DNA of 64,000 nucleotides, from positions 260,829 to 324,828 of the forward strand of contig DCHF01000055.1 of assembly GCA_002315555.1 (NCBI GenBank), read 5' to 3'. The notes under the pieces are model-generated. The model did no database searches and had not been told where the DNA came from. It saw nothing but the letters and a program-made list of their open reading frames with translations. A program made the position numbers and the translations under genes. Shown here piece after piece: positions 33,621 through 41,806 of the stretch. Numbering within the stretch: the first letter of the stretch is position 1; each line of letters starts with the position of its first letter. This stretch comes from Lachnospiraceae bacterium UBA1759 (lineage in GTDB: Bacteria > Bacillota > Clostridia > Lachnospirales > Lachnospiraceae).

Positions 33621-35303
33621 TTAAGCAAGCATCGGCTTTAACGCTTCCGCAAGCTCATCCTTCCTTGCGCGGGCGGCTTCAAGATCCTTGCCGAGCGTGG
33701 TGAAGTAGGTCTTGATCTTGGGTTCGGTACCGGACGGACGTACCACAACGGTGGAACCGTCTTCCAGGGTGTAGATGAGGACATTGGCTGCGGGAAGTCC
33801 GGTCTCTTCGGGCTTCTTGTAGTCAACGACCTTGGCGACCCTGGTGTCACCGAATGCAACCGGCGGCTGCTCACGGAAGGACTGCATGATACCGTTCATC
33901 TTGTCCATACCGGTGAGGCCCGGGAATTCGTAACTGTCAACGACATTTAAGTAACGGCCGTACTGCGCGTAGATCTCTTCCAGGCGCTGCTTGATGGAGC
34001 TTCCGGTCGCACGGTAGTAGGCAGCCATTTCGCAGATCAGCATGGAAGCGATGACCGCATCCTTATCACGGACGTACGGGCCTGCAAGGTAACCGTAGCT
34101 CTCTTCGAAACCGAAGATGAAACGGTCGACTTCACCGGCGGCTTCCAGGTTGGCGATCTGATCACCGATCCACTTGAAACCGGTCAGAACGCTGCGGAGC
34201 TCAACACCGTAGTTTGCGGCAACGGCATCGGCGAGCGGGGTGGATACGATGGACTTTACAGCGACCGGAGCTTTCGGCATGGTGCCTTTTTCAATGCGGC
34301 CGGCTGCGATGTAATCCAGAAGAAGAACGCCCATTTCGTTACCGGTAACGAGCTCGTAGGAGTTGTCCGGGCACTTCATGGCGATGCCCACGCGGTCCGC
34401 ATCGGGATCGGTCGCAAGCATCAGATCCGCACCGGTTTCTTTTGCAAGCTTCAGACCGAGCTCGAGCGCTGCATAGATTTCTGGGTTCGGATAGCTGCAG
34501 GTGGTGAAATAGCCGTTCGGATATTCCTGTTCCGGGACGATGGTGATATCGGTGATGCCGATGTCCTTCAGGACCTGCGTGACCGGAATCAGACCGGAAC
34601 CGTTTAACGGGCTGTAAACCAGCTTTAAGCCGGAAGTTGCTGCCAGACCCGGATGGACCTGACGGGCTTCAATGGCTTCATAAAAGGCTTTCTTGCAATC
34701 GTCGCCAACAAAGCGGATCAGACCGGCCTCGACACCTGCCGCGAAGGACATATACTTGGCGCCGGTGAGAACATCGGTCTTCAGGATCTCATCATAGACG
34801 ATGGCAGCGGCATCATCGGTCATCTGACATCCATCCGGACCGTATGCCTTGTAGCCGTTATATTTTGCGGGGTTATGGGAAGCGGTGACCATGATGCCGG
34901 CGTTGCACTCGTAGTAACGGGTAGCAAAGGAAAGTGCCGGAACGGGCATCAGTGCGTCATAAATGCGGACGTTGATACCGTTTGCGGCAAGGACGCCTGC
35001 GGCGGTCTTTGCAAACAGGTCGCTCTTTAAACGGCTGTCATAGCTGAGGGCAACGGTCTGGTTGCCACCCTGGGTCTTTACCCAGTTTGCGAGGCCCTGT
35101 GTAGCCTGACGGACCACATAAATGTTCATGCGGTTCGTGCCTGCGCCGAGCACTCCGCGGAGTCCGGCGGTACCGAACTTCAGTGCGACAGCAAAACGGT
35201 CTTTGATCTCTTCATCGTTGCCCTCGATCTTCGCGAGCTCCGGAAGAAGATCCGCGTCTTCGAGATCGGCAGAAAGCCAACGGCGATAGTCATCCTGATA
35301 CAT
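33621..35303 (-). CDS. Phosphoglucomutase/phosphomannomutase
   Basis: Alpha-D-phosphohexomutase of 560 residues that interconverts glucose 1- and 6-phosphate. The phosphoserine loop TASHNP is at residues 140-145 (S142), the metal loop is DPDADRVG, the sugar loop is GFEESYGYL, and the phosphate-binding tail is RPSGTEPKIKTY. The order of the four domains and the length fit the PgcA type of Firmicutes. It provides glucose 1-phosphate for glycogen and cell-wall sugars and channels phosphorylated sugars into glycolysis. ATG 35303 follows GGGAGG. Confidence 0.93.
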   Translation of the reverse strand: MYQDDYRRWLSADLEDADLLPELAKIEGNDEEIKDRFAVALKFGTAGLRGVLGAGTNRMNIYVVRQATQGLANWVKTQGGNQTVALSYDSRLKSDLFAKTAAGVLAANGINVRIYDALMPVPALSFATRYYECNAGIMVTASHNPAKYNGYKAYGPDGCQMTDDAAAIVYDEILKTDVLTGAKYMSFAAGVEAGLIRFVGDDCKKAFYEAIEARQVHPGLAATSGLKLVYSPLNGSGLIPVTQVLKDIGITDITIVPEQEYPNGYFTTCSYPNPEIYAALELGLKLAKETGADLMLATDPDADRVGIAMKCPDNSYELVTGNEMGVLLLDYIAAGRIEKGTMPKAPVAVKSIVSTPLADAVAANYGVELRSVLTGFKWIGDQIANLEAAGEVDRFIFGFEESYGYLAGPYVRDKDAVIASMLICEMAAYYRATGSSIKQRLEEIYAQYGRYLNVVDSYEFPGLTGMDKMNGIMQSFREQPPVAFGDTRVAKVVDYKKPEETGLPAANVLIYTLEDGSTVVVRPSGTEPKIKTYFTTLGKDLEAARARKDELAEALKPMLA

Positions 35304-35387
35304 GGTAAAACCTCCCTGATCTTTTTGAATTTATAATCGTGTCATGCAAATGTGCAGTATCAATGAGGGATAAAAAACCTCCTATAC

Positions 35388-35416
35388 AATATACTATATA
35401 TGTCGGTCTTTTACAA
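35388..35416 (-). promoter_or_regulatory. Promoter of the phosphoglucomutase gene
   Basis: Read leftwards, TTGTAA (35411-35416) and TATATT (35388-35393) are separated by 17 bases. The leader is about 75 bases. Confidence 0.65.
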
Positions 35417-35808
35417 GAAAAGCGGAAGGAAAAATTGAACCGCAACGCATTGTTTTATGAGGAAACAATGGTAGAATGGGGGCATACGGAGTCCTTCCGG
35501 GCTTCATAAAGCCTGTCAAAGGTCCGGGCGGCATTGGCGGGACCGGTGGACGGAAGGCGAAGGACCGGCTCGTGGTATTTGAGGTGATAATTGTACGAGG
35601 TCTTGCCGTTACAGAATCAGGATCTCCGGGTTTTCATCAAAAAGTGCGGGAAAAGGGTGTTCAATATGTGTATAATCCATTAGAATAAGTCCTGTACGGT
35701 GGATGAGTCGTTTCGGGTATCGCGGAAATGCTGCGCGTTCCGCCGTCATCATAACGCACACGGAGTTTATTGAAGAGAAAAACAACGGAAATTCCGGGAG
35801 GACAAAGA
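35417..35808. other. Gene-free stretch before the phosphatase gene
   Basis: No gene is supported here. A weak promoter-like pair, TTGTTT with TAGAAT about 16 bases apart near 35450-35478, and a TATAAT near 35671 could drive the phosphatase gene. A 70-codon frame at 35476-35688 is Gly/Pro-rich without a ribosome site and looks non-coding. Confidence 0.4.
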
Positions 35809-36360
35809 ATGAATATCTGGCTGTGCCGGCATGGGCAGACCGATCTGAATAAAATGAAGCTGATGCAGGGATGCGTGGATGAGCCGCTCAATGAAACGGG
35901 AAGAGCGCAGGCACGGGCGGTGGCGGAGCAGGTGAAGAACGTGAGGTTCGATGCGGTGTATGCCAGTCCGCTGGACCGGGCCATTGAGACCGCAAGCATC
36001 GTGGCGGACATCGACCGGAGCGCGGTGATCGTGGATGAAAGGATCATCGAGGCGGATTTCGGAAAATACGAACGCTGCAGTTACTTTGCGATGGGGCCGC
36101 GTATGACACTGTACTGGGCGCTTCCGGAGGTGTTCCCCGCGCCTGAGACCGTGGAGACGGTCGCGTCGATGGTCGCGCGTTCCCGCGCCTTTCTCGCGGA
36201 TCTTCAACAGACAGATTACGAAAATGTGCTGGTCGTCTGTCACGGCGGTATCATTCGCGCGCTGTCCGGATGCCTGGAAGGGCGGAAGAACGGAATCAAG
36301 TGGCGGCCCAAGCCGAAGAACACCGAGGTCCGTTGCTATGAGACGGAAAATCGGAAATAA
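35809..36360 (+). CDS. Histidine phosphatase-family protein
   Basis: Phosphoglycerate mutase-like phosphatase of 183 residues. It has the catalytic RHGQTD (RHG motif near residue 8), the DEPLNETGRAQA segment, YASPLDRAIETA, and the late VVCHGGIIRAL with the second histidine. ATG 35809 follows GGGAGGAC. The substrate could be a sugar phosphate, or an alpha-ribazole or nucleotide-type phosphate, and is not decided by the context. Confidence 0.86.
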   Translation: MNIWLCRHGQTDLNKMKLMQGCVDEPLNETGRAQARAVAEQVKNVRFDAVYASPLDRAIETASIVADIDRSAVIVDERIIEADFGKYERCSYFAMGPRMTLYWALPEVFPAPETVETVASMVARSRAFLADLQQTDYENVLVVCHGGIIRALSGCLEGRKNGIKWRPKPKNTEVRCYETENRK

Positions 36361-36374
36361 AAACCGAAAAATGC

Positions 36375-36403
36375 TTGCCTTTTTTAAATGACGGTTGTAT
36401 TAT
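36375..36403 (+). promoter_or_regulatory. Promoter of the asparagine synthetase gene
   Basis: TTGCCT (36375-36380) and TATTAT (36398-36403) with 17-base spacing. The transcript would begin near 36410, ahead of a terminator. Confidence 0.7.
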
Positions 36404-36422
36404 AGGAGAATATTAGAAGAGC

Positions 36423-36458
36423 AACGGCGCTTTTCCCATGGGGAGAAGCGCCGTTTTT
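36423..36458 (+). terminator. Leader terminator ahead of the asparagine synthetase gene
   Basis: AACGGCGCTTTTCCC (36423-36437) pairs with GGGAGAAGCGCCGTT (36441-36455), then TTTTT. It sits between the promoter and the gene, so it could attenuate it. It could also simply end the upstream phosphatase transcript. Confidence 0.8.
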
Positions 36459-36530
36459 CAGTTTATACGAGGCGTATTTTCTGAAAAGATGTGGTAAGGC
36501 ATCGGCTCTGGTTATTCGGAGGACTGAAAA

Positions 36531-38207
36531 ATGTGTGGTTTTGTAGGAATGTTTGATATTGCAGAAGATGCTTCGGCGTATCGTGATCAGGTGATCTCGA
36601 TGAGCCGTAAGATCCGTCACAGAGGACCGGACTGGTCCGGCGTGTATACGGGCAAGAATTGCGTGATCTGTCATGAGCGTCTGTCCATCGTCGACCCGCT
36701 TTCGGGTAAGCAGCCGCTGTACAGCCCGGACGGCAAGGTCGTTCTTGCGGCGAACGGTGAGATCTATAACCACAAGGTCATTCGCGAGCGTTATAAGGAT
36801 ACGTATGAGTTCCAGACGCAGTCCGACTGTGAAGCCATTCTGGCGCTTTACACGGATATGGGCCCGGATTTCCTGGAAGAGCTGAACGGCATCTTTGCGT
36901 TCTGCCTGTATGATTCCGAAAAGGATATTTATATCGTGGCACGTGACCACATCGGTATCATTCCGCTGTATCAGGGCTGGGATGCCGATGGCCATTACTA
37001 TGTTGCCAGTGAACTGAAGGCACTGGAGGGCGTTTGCACGACCATCACCGAGTTCATGCCGGGTACCGTGTACAGCTCCGTTACCGGTGAAACCGTCGAG
37101 TGGTATCACAGAGACTGGGAATCCTTTGACGCAGTCAAGGACAACGACGCCAGCGTCGATGTGGTCCGTGAAGGTCTTGAAGCAGCCGTTAAGCGTCAGA
37201 TGATGTCCGATGTTCCTTACGGCGTTCTTCTTTCCGGCGGTCTGGACAGCTCCGTCATCGCTGCCGTTACCGCAAAGTATGCCATGAAACGTATCGAATC
37301 CGGTGATGAAGAGGCCGCCTGGTGGCCGCGTCTTCACTCGTTTGCTGTCGGTCTGAAGGATTCTCCGGACCTTGCAGCGGCGAGAAAAGCCGCAGACTTC
37401 ATCGGCACCGTTCATCATGAAGTGCATTTCACGATCCAGGAAGCACTCGATGCCATCGACGATGTCATCTATCACCTGGAGACCTATGATATTACGACCG
37501 TACGTGCCGCTACGCCGATGTTCCTTCTGGCCCGTGTCATCAAGAGCATGGGTATCAAGATGGTCCTGTCCGGTGAGGGCTCCGATGAGCTCTTTGGCGG
37601 TTACCTGTATTTCCACAAGGCGCCGAACGCGCAGGAATTCCATGAGGAGACCGTGCGCAAGCTTTCCAAGCTGCATCTTTACGATTGTCTGCGTGCCAAT
37701 AAAGCGCTTGCCGCCTGGGGCGTTGAAGGCCGTGTACCGTTCCTGGATAAGGAATTCATCGACATCGCCATGCGTCTGAACCCGGAAGCAAAGATGAGCC
37801 GCACGGAAGACGGTAAGCCGCGTATCGAAAAGTGGATCGTTCGTGAAGCCTTCAAGGATTATCTTCCGGATGAGATCGTCTGGCGCCAGAAGGAGCAGTT
37901 CTCCGATGGTGTCGGCTACAACTGGATCGACACGCTGAAGAAGACGACGAATGAAATGATCTCCGATGCGCAGTTCAAGCTTGCGGACAAGCGCTTCCCG
38001 ATCAACACACCCGCAACCAAGGAGGAGTATTACTACCGTACGATCTTTGCAAAGCACTTCCCGTCGGAAAGCGCCGCAAAGTGCGTGCCTCACGAAGCAT
38101 CCGTTGCATGCTCCACCGCAAAGGCTCTTGAGTGGGACGAGTCCTTCAAGAAGATGAACGAGCCGTCCGGCCGTGCCGTTGCCGGCGTTCACGAACAGGC
38201 ATATTAA
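36531..38207 (+). CDS. asnB: Asparagine synthetase B, glutamine-hydrolysing
   Basis: Enzyme of 558 residues that makes asparagine from aspartate with ATP and glutamine. The mature N-terminus begins at Cys2 (MCGFVGMFD), the class II glutaminase nucleophile. RHRGPDWSG and LSIVDP complete the glutaminase. The synthetase half shows the pyrophosphate loop LLSGGLDSS and LSGEGSDELFGGY. Length matches the family. ATG 36531 follows TCGGAGGAC. It is a single gene between its own leader terminator and a terminator behind it. Confidence 0.93.
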   Translation: MCGFVGMFDIAEDASAYRDQVISMSRKIRHRGPDWSGVYTGKNCVICHERLSIVDPLSGKQPLYSPDGKVVLAANGEIYNHKVIRERYKDTYEFQTQSDCEAILALYTDMGPDFLEELNGIFAFCLYDSEKDIYIVARDHIGIIPLYQGWDADGHYYVASELKALEGVCTTITEFMPGTVYSSVTGETVEWYHRDWESFDAVKDNDASVDVVREGLEAAVKRQMMSDVPYGVLLSGGLDSSVIAAVTAKYAMKRIESGDEEAAWWPRLHSFAVGLKDSPDLAAARKAADFIGTVHHEVHFTIQEALDAIDDVIYHLETYDITTVRAATPMFLLARVIKSMGIKMVLSGEGSDELFGGYLYFHKAPNAQEFHEETVRKLSKLHLYDCLRANKALAAWGVEGRVPFLDKEFIDIAMRLNPEAKMSRTEDGKPRIEKWIVREAFKDYLPDEIVWRQKEQFSDGVGYNWIDTLKKTTNEMISDAQFKLADKRFPINTPATKEEYYYRTIFAKHFPSESAAKCVPHEASVACSTAKALEWDESFKKMNEPSGRAVAGVHEQAY

Positions 38208-38220
38208 TGAAACAGAATCC

Positions 38221-38258
38221 GCCCCGGAGAGCATCGCGTCTTTCCGGGGGCTTTTTTG
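38221..38258 (+). terminator. Terminator after asnB
   Basis: GCCCCGGA (38221-38228) pairs with TCCGGGGGC (38243-38251), then TTTTTTG. Confidence 0.85.
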
Positions 38259-38408
38259 TTTTGAAGTTTTGATGTTGCAAACGTTTTGTTCGTTACGCCG
38301 CTGCTTTTGTCTGCATTTACGGATCTTGTCGATTTTGCGGTGGCTTTTATTCACGCATGTGGTAAGATGAAGAAAAGATCAGAGGAAAAGAGTCTGAAAG
38401 GAGAACAC

Positions 38409-39314
38409 ATGAAGGTCCTGAACTTTGGTTCGCTGAACCTGGATTATGTATATCATGTCGACCATTTTGTAAAGCCGGGTGAGACGCTCAGCGCAGAGGC
38501 GCAGACGCTGAATGCCGGAGGTAAGGGACTGAATCAGTCCATCGCCCTGGCGCGTGCCGGTGCGGAGGTGTACCATGCGGGATGCGTGGGCAGTACCGGG
38601 AGGATGCTGAAGGAACTTCTTGAAGAGAACGGGGTAAATACGGTGCACCTCCTTCCGACGGATGCCATGCAGGGCAATGCCGTGATTCAGGTCGTTCCGT
38701 CCGGGGAGAACAGCATTCTGCTCTTTGGCGGGTCCAATCAGGCGGTGAAGAAGGCACAGGTCGACGAGACACTGGCGGCCTTTGGCCCCGGCGATGTTCT
38801 GGTACTTCAGAACGAGATCAATGAGATCCCGTACATCGTGGAGCGGGCGTACGGGCGCGGAATGACGATCGTACTGAATCCGTCGCCGTTCAATGAGAAA
38901 CTGGCAGCGGTCGATTTTAACAAGATCGGTTGGTTCCTGGTGAATGAGATCGAGGCGGAGCAGATCTCGGGAGAAACGGAGCCGGAAAAGGCGTGGGAAG
39001 TGATCCATGCGAAGTGGCCGGAGGCATCGGCGGTGATCACGCTCGGAAAGAACGGAAGCTGTGCCTACCGGACTATGACGGACGGCACCGTGGAGAAAGC
39101 AGCGGTTTCTGCATACAGTGTGACCGCGGTCGATACCACAGCCGCGGGCGACACCTACACCGGCTATTTTATTAAGAGCCTGTTTTCCGGAAAGACGCTG
39201 GAGGAGGCGATGCGGACGGCGTCCGCGGCATCGGCCATCAGCGTGACACGCGAAGGCGCGGCACCTTCTGTACCGTATAGGGACGAGACGGAAGAGTGGA
39301 TGAAAGGAAGGTAA
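38409..39314 (+). CDS. PfkB-family sugar kinase, ribokinase-like
   Basis: Carbohydrate kinase of 301 residues. The first PfkB signature is AGGKGLNQSIALARAGAEV, and the second ends in DTTAAGDTYTGYF, with the catalytic Asp kept and the usual Gly of DTTGAGDTF replaced by Ala. It resembles ribokinase in length and in NPSPFNEKL, but no ribose transporter is nearby, so the sugar is open. ATG 38409 follows AAAGGAGAAC; earlier in-frame ATGs lack a site. Confidence 0.85.
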   Translation: MKVLNFGSLNLDYVYHVDHFVKPGETLSAEAQTLNAGGKGLNQSIALARAGAEVYHAGCVGSTGRMLKELLEENGVNTVHLLPTDAMQGNAVIQVVPSGENSILLFGGSNQAVKKAQVDETLAAFGPGDVLVLQNEINEIPYIVERAYGRGMTIVLNPSPFNEKLAAVDFNKIGWFLVNEIEAEQISGETEPEKAWEVIHAKWPEASAVITLGKNGSCAYRTMTDGTVEKAAVSAYSVTAVDTTAAGDTYTGYFIKSLFSGKTLEEAMRTASAASAISVTREGAAPSVPYRDETEEWMKGR

Positions 39315-39336
39315 AGCCGCGTGACCTCTTTTGCAG

Positions 39337-39498
39337 GGAGGGCCCGTCCGGGATCAGAACCTTCGGGTCATGCTGCAAGGCGCACACAATAGAAAACTTT
39401 TTCCGGCTGCCGAATGATAATTCGGCAGCTTTTTCTTTGTATCCGGCTTCATCGACACGCATGTTGGGATAAAAAGCATTTTCGACCTCCGCGGGCAT
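39337..39498 (-). pseudogene. Remnant of an ABC transporter ATPase
   Basis: A stretch of about 54 codons resembles the middle of an ABC ATPase. AELSFGSRKKFSIVCALQHD matches the signature helix (normally LSKGMKKK), and KVLIPDGPS matches Walker B LLDEPS with the Asp-Glu pair damaged. No Walker A region or full gene is present, and the flanks are non-coding. It is best read as the decayed leftover of a transporter gene. Confidence 0.5.
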
Positions 39499-39514
39499 TT
39501 ACGTTTTATGCTGC

Positions 39515-40762
39515 TTATTCCTTCGGTGAGAACACCAGGCAGACCGGTTCGATCCATTCCGGATCCGAAGCGTAGTTGTTGTCGACGATCACACAGTTTG
39601 CGACACCGTTTGCGTTGATCTTAAAGATCGTGTGGCCGGCAGCAGGGCCGTAGGGATCATAGACCATCGGAAGGCCCGTGCAGGTGTTCCGGTCCAGAAG
39701 GATCCCGTACTCGTTGTAAAGGTATTCCGTGACCTGCGAAATGTCCGTGTATTCGATCGTGCCGAGGGCAACGGAAATGTGGCCCATGGTTTTTTCCGGA
39801 TGGTTGGTCGGGGAGTATTGGACGACGATGCTTCCCGGCACGCTCCAGGCGGCCTGATAGTCCTCCGTGTCCTTCATCGTGACCACGTAGGTGACTGAAC
39901 CGAACTGCACTTCATCGCCGATGTTCAGATAAGAGCCCAGACTGCGCCACCAGGCGGTATCCCAGGGGGTGCCCCCGTCCCAACCGTAGTTCGTGCAGCC
40001 AAAGGAGTCGCGGAGGAGCACACTGACCAAACCGGAACAGTCAAAGCTGCCGTTCACGCCCTGACGGTCCTGAAGGCTGTACCCATAGCCCGCGCTCACA
40101 TAATTCAAGCCCATGCGGATCATGTCCTTCACCGGGCCTTCGGCGACGGTCGGGCCGGGGGCTTTAGCCTCTGTCCCGGGTTCCGGCGTTGTCTCTCCTG
40201 TGGTCTCTTCCCCGGTCTCCGTTACTTCTTCGGAAGTCTCCGTGACCGCCGCGGTCGTTTCGGAGCTTGCTTCTTCCGTAGTTTCTGCGGCATCCGTCGT
40301 TTCTATGGCTTCTGCGGTGCCTGCGGTATCGATTTCTTTCAGGAAGGAATAGACATCGCCCCTGGTGAACCAGGAAACGGCTCCGTTATAACGCCAGACA
40401 GCCTTTTTAATGACCAGCGTTTCCTCATCCTGAATGCGGAACACCACGACGACCTGTTTGGTGTTGTCCTCGGCGTAGATCAGATCGTTTTTGATCTCAT
40501 AGGTTCCGGAAAGCGCAAAGCTTGAATAGACCGTCGGGGAGGAAGTCCAGGAGGAATCCTCCGCGTGAAGCTGCAAAATGGGGCTTTCAAGCAGGTCATA
40601 ACCGTTATCAAGGACCTTAAGATACTCGCCGTCTTTATAAGTGACCGGCTCCGGTGAAGCGCAGGATGATGCGCTGAGCATGAACAGGGCCGTCAATAAT
40701 ATCAAGAGAACAGCGCCGTGGATTTTTGGCAGTCGAACATTTTCACGAAGCGGGCGATGCAT
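39515..40762 (-). CDS. NlpC/P60-type lipoprotein, probable cell-wall hydrolase
   Basis: Secreted lipoprotein of 415 residues. The signal peptide has a lipobox at SASSC34. Residues 40-140 form a beta-rich domain. Residues 145-205 are a Thr/Glu/Ala-rich linker. Residues 206-415 are an NlpC/P60-like domain with catalytic Cys242 (GSFDCSGLV) and His328 (TMGHISVAL). It would cleave stem-peptide bonds of peptidoglycan outside the membrane. ATG 40762 follows GAAAGGAAT; longer in-frame starts overlap the divergent gene's promoter. Confidence 0.78.
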   Translation of the reverse strand: MHRPLRENVRLPKIHGAVLLILLTALFMLSASSCASPEPVTYKDGEYLKVLDNGYDLLESPILQLHAEDSSWTSSPTVYSSFALSGTYEIKNDLIYAEDNTKQVVVVFRIQDEETLVIKKAVWRYNGAVSWFTRGDVYSFLKEIDTAGTAEAIETTDAAETTEEASSETTAAVTETSEEVTETGEETTGETTPEPGTEAKAPGPTVAEGPVKDMIRMGLNYVSAGYGYSLQDRQGVNGSFDCSGLVSVLLRDSFGCTNYGWDGGTPWDTAWWRSLGSYLNIGDEVQFGSVTYVVTMKDTEDYQAAWSVPGSIVVQYSPTNHPEKTMGHISVALGTIEYTDISQVTEYLYNEYGILLDRNTCTGLPMVYDPYGPAAGHTIFKINANGVANCVIVDNNYASDPEWIEPVCLVFSPKE

Positions 40763-40867
40763 GTCTTTAATTCCTTTCGAGTTTTTTTCATTGTACCACT
40801 CCCCTGTTTTTTGTAAAGATACCGGCAGAAAGTGCCGAAAAAACGTTGAAAAGGCCGTGTTCTTTTG

Positions 40868-40896
40868 TTGACAATAGTATACAGATGTATTACAAT
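40868..40896 (+). promoter_or_regulatory. Promoter of the ribbon-helix-helix gene with paired operator sites
   Basis: TTGACA (40868-40873) and TACAAT (40891-40896) with 17-base spacing. GTATAC occurs at 40877-40882 and 40898-40903, exactly 21 bases (two helical turns) apart, flanking the -10. This is a likely binding site for the encoded repressor. Confidence 0.75.
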
Positions 40897-40936
40897 GGTA
40901 TACACCAAAGAACCATCCGGAGGAAGAGGGCAGGAA

Positions 40937-41146
40937 ATGAATGATGAAAAGCTGATCATCCATCCCAAAAAGTACCGCGGAACGACCGCGGTCGTTTCCG
41001 CGCGTCTTCCGCAGGATATGATCGGTACGCTGGACCGGGTGGCGGAGGATACCGGATACAATCGGAATGAGGTCATCCAGATCTGTCTGGAATATGCCAT
41101 CGACCATATGGAGAGTGAAACGGAGAAAGCGGGGGCGGGTGCATGA
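40937..41146 (+). CDS. Ribbon-helix-helix DNA-binding protein
   Basis: Small regulator of 69 residues. The strand TTAVVSARLPQDMIGTLDRVAEDTG followed by NRNEVIQICLEYAIDHME is the strand-helix-helix pattern of the CopG/MetJ class. ATG 40937 lies 34 bases past the predicted transcript start. Its stop overlaps the start of the next membrane protein gene by four bases, so the two are coupled. The GTATAC pair in its promoter suggests autoregulation. Confidence 0.75.
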   Translation: MNDEKLIIHPKKYRGTTAVVSARLPQDMIGTLDRVAEDTGYNRNEVIQICLEYAIDHMESETEKAGAGA

Positions 41147-41589
41147 GAGTACGTCGTGCAGTGAATAAAAACCGCTTCTGGGAGGTCAACATTCTGACGT
41201 CGGTCATCCTGTTCCTGATCCTATACGTGGTTTTTGCATCAAAGCTATTTATCGGTCAATTGGTCGGACTGTTATTCGGTCCGGAACACATTACGGTATT
41301 CGGCCGCCGGCTGATGTCGGAGAATGTGTTCATCGGACTCGAAAAATACGGCCGGGACTTTATTTTAGGATATGCGCTGTACATCGCGGTGGCGTATTGG
41401 CTGAAGCGGGATCAGTACGGTATCAAATATGCCGCGATGATCGCTATGGCGGCGGAAGTGGTGATCGAACTTGTCCGTATGTTGACGGTTCTTTCAACGG
41501 TGGAATATACCTGGAATCTGGCAGCAAGCCTGCTCGGAACCGGCTTTGCGGTCCTTGCGGTGCTTCTCCACGAACGCCGGTTGTTTTAA
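41143..41589 (+). CDS. Hypothetical membrane protein of the RHH operon
   Basis: Protein of 148 residues with about four hydrophobic helices (residues 16-36, 72-92, 95-115 and 120-140) and a basic N-terminus. No family was recognised. It overlaps the RHH regulator gene by four bases and is followed by another small membrane-associated protein. Confidence 0.65.
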   Translation: MRVRRAVNKNRFWEVNILTSVILFLILYVVFASKLFIGQLVGLLFGPEHITVFGRRLMSENVFIGLEKYGRDFILGYALYIAVAYWLKRDQYGIKYAAMIAMAAEVVIELVRMLTVLSTVEYTWNLAASLLGTGFAVLAVLLHERRLF

Positions 41590-41603
41590 GAAAGGAGCAT
41601 GAT

Positions 41604-41762
41604 ATGAATCGTAAGAAAAGACCTGTTTTTGAGATCATTTTAGTGCTCGTGATCTTTGCGTCGGTATACATTACCAATGCCTGCAGTAAAACGGACATGA
41701 CGGAATATCTGATCCGTCAGATCGAGTCGGTAACAACGGATAAAATCGCCGGGACGCCTTGA
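41604..41762 (+). CDS. Small single-helix membrane or lipoprotein, 52 residues
   Basis: ATG 41604 follows AAAGGAGCAT with good spacing. Residues 9-24 are hydrophobic (FEIILVLVIFASVYIT), then NACSK could act as a lipobox-like cysteine, and the rest is polar and helical. No family was recognised. It ends the ribbon-helix-helix operon. Confidence 0.6.
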   Translation: MNRKKRPVFEIILVLVIFASVYITNACSKTDMTEYLIRQIESVTTDKIAGTP

Positions 41763-41806
41763 GACCCGGCGGAATCAGTGAGACCAACCATAACCGGAGA
41801 AATACT

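Noticed and set aside
35476..35688. A 70-codon Gly/Pro-rich frame before the phosphatase gene
   Set aside because: No ribosome site, unusual composition and no recognised pattern.
36384..38354. A 656-codon open frame on the minus strand opposite asnB
   Set aside because: It is the shadow of the asnB coding frame; asnB matches a known family over its full length and has a promoter, ribosome site and terminator.
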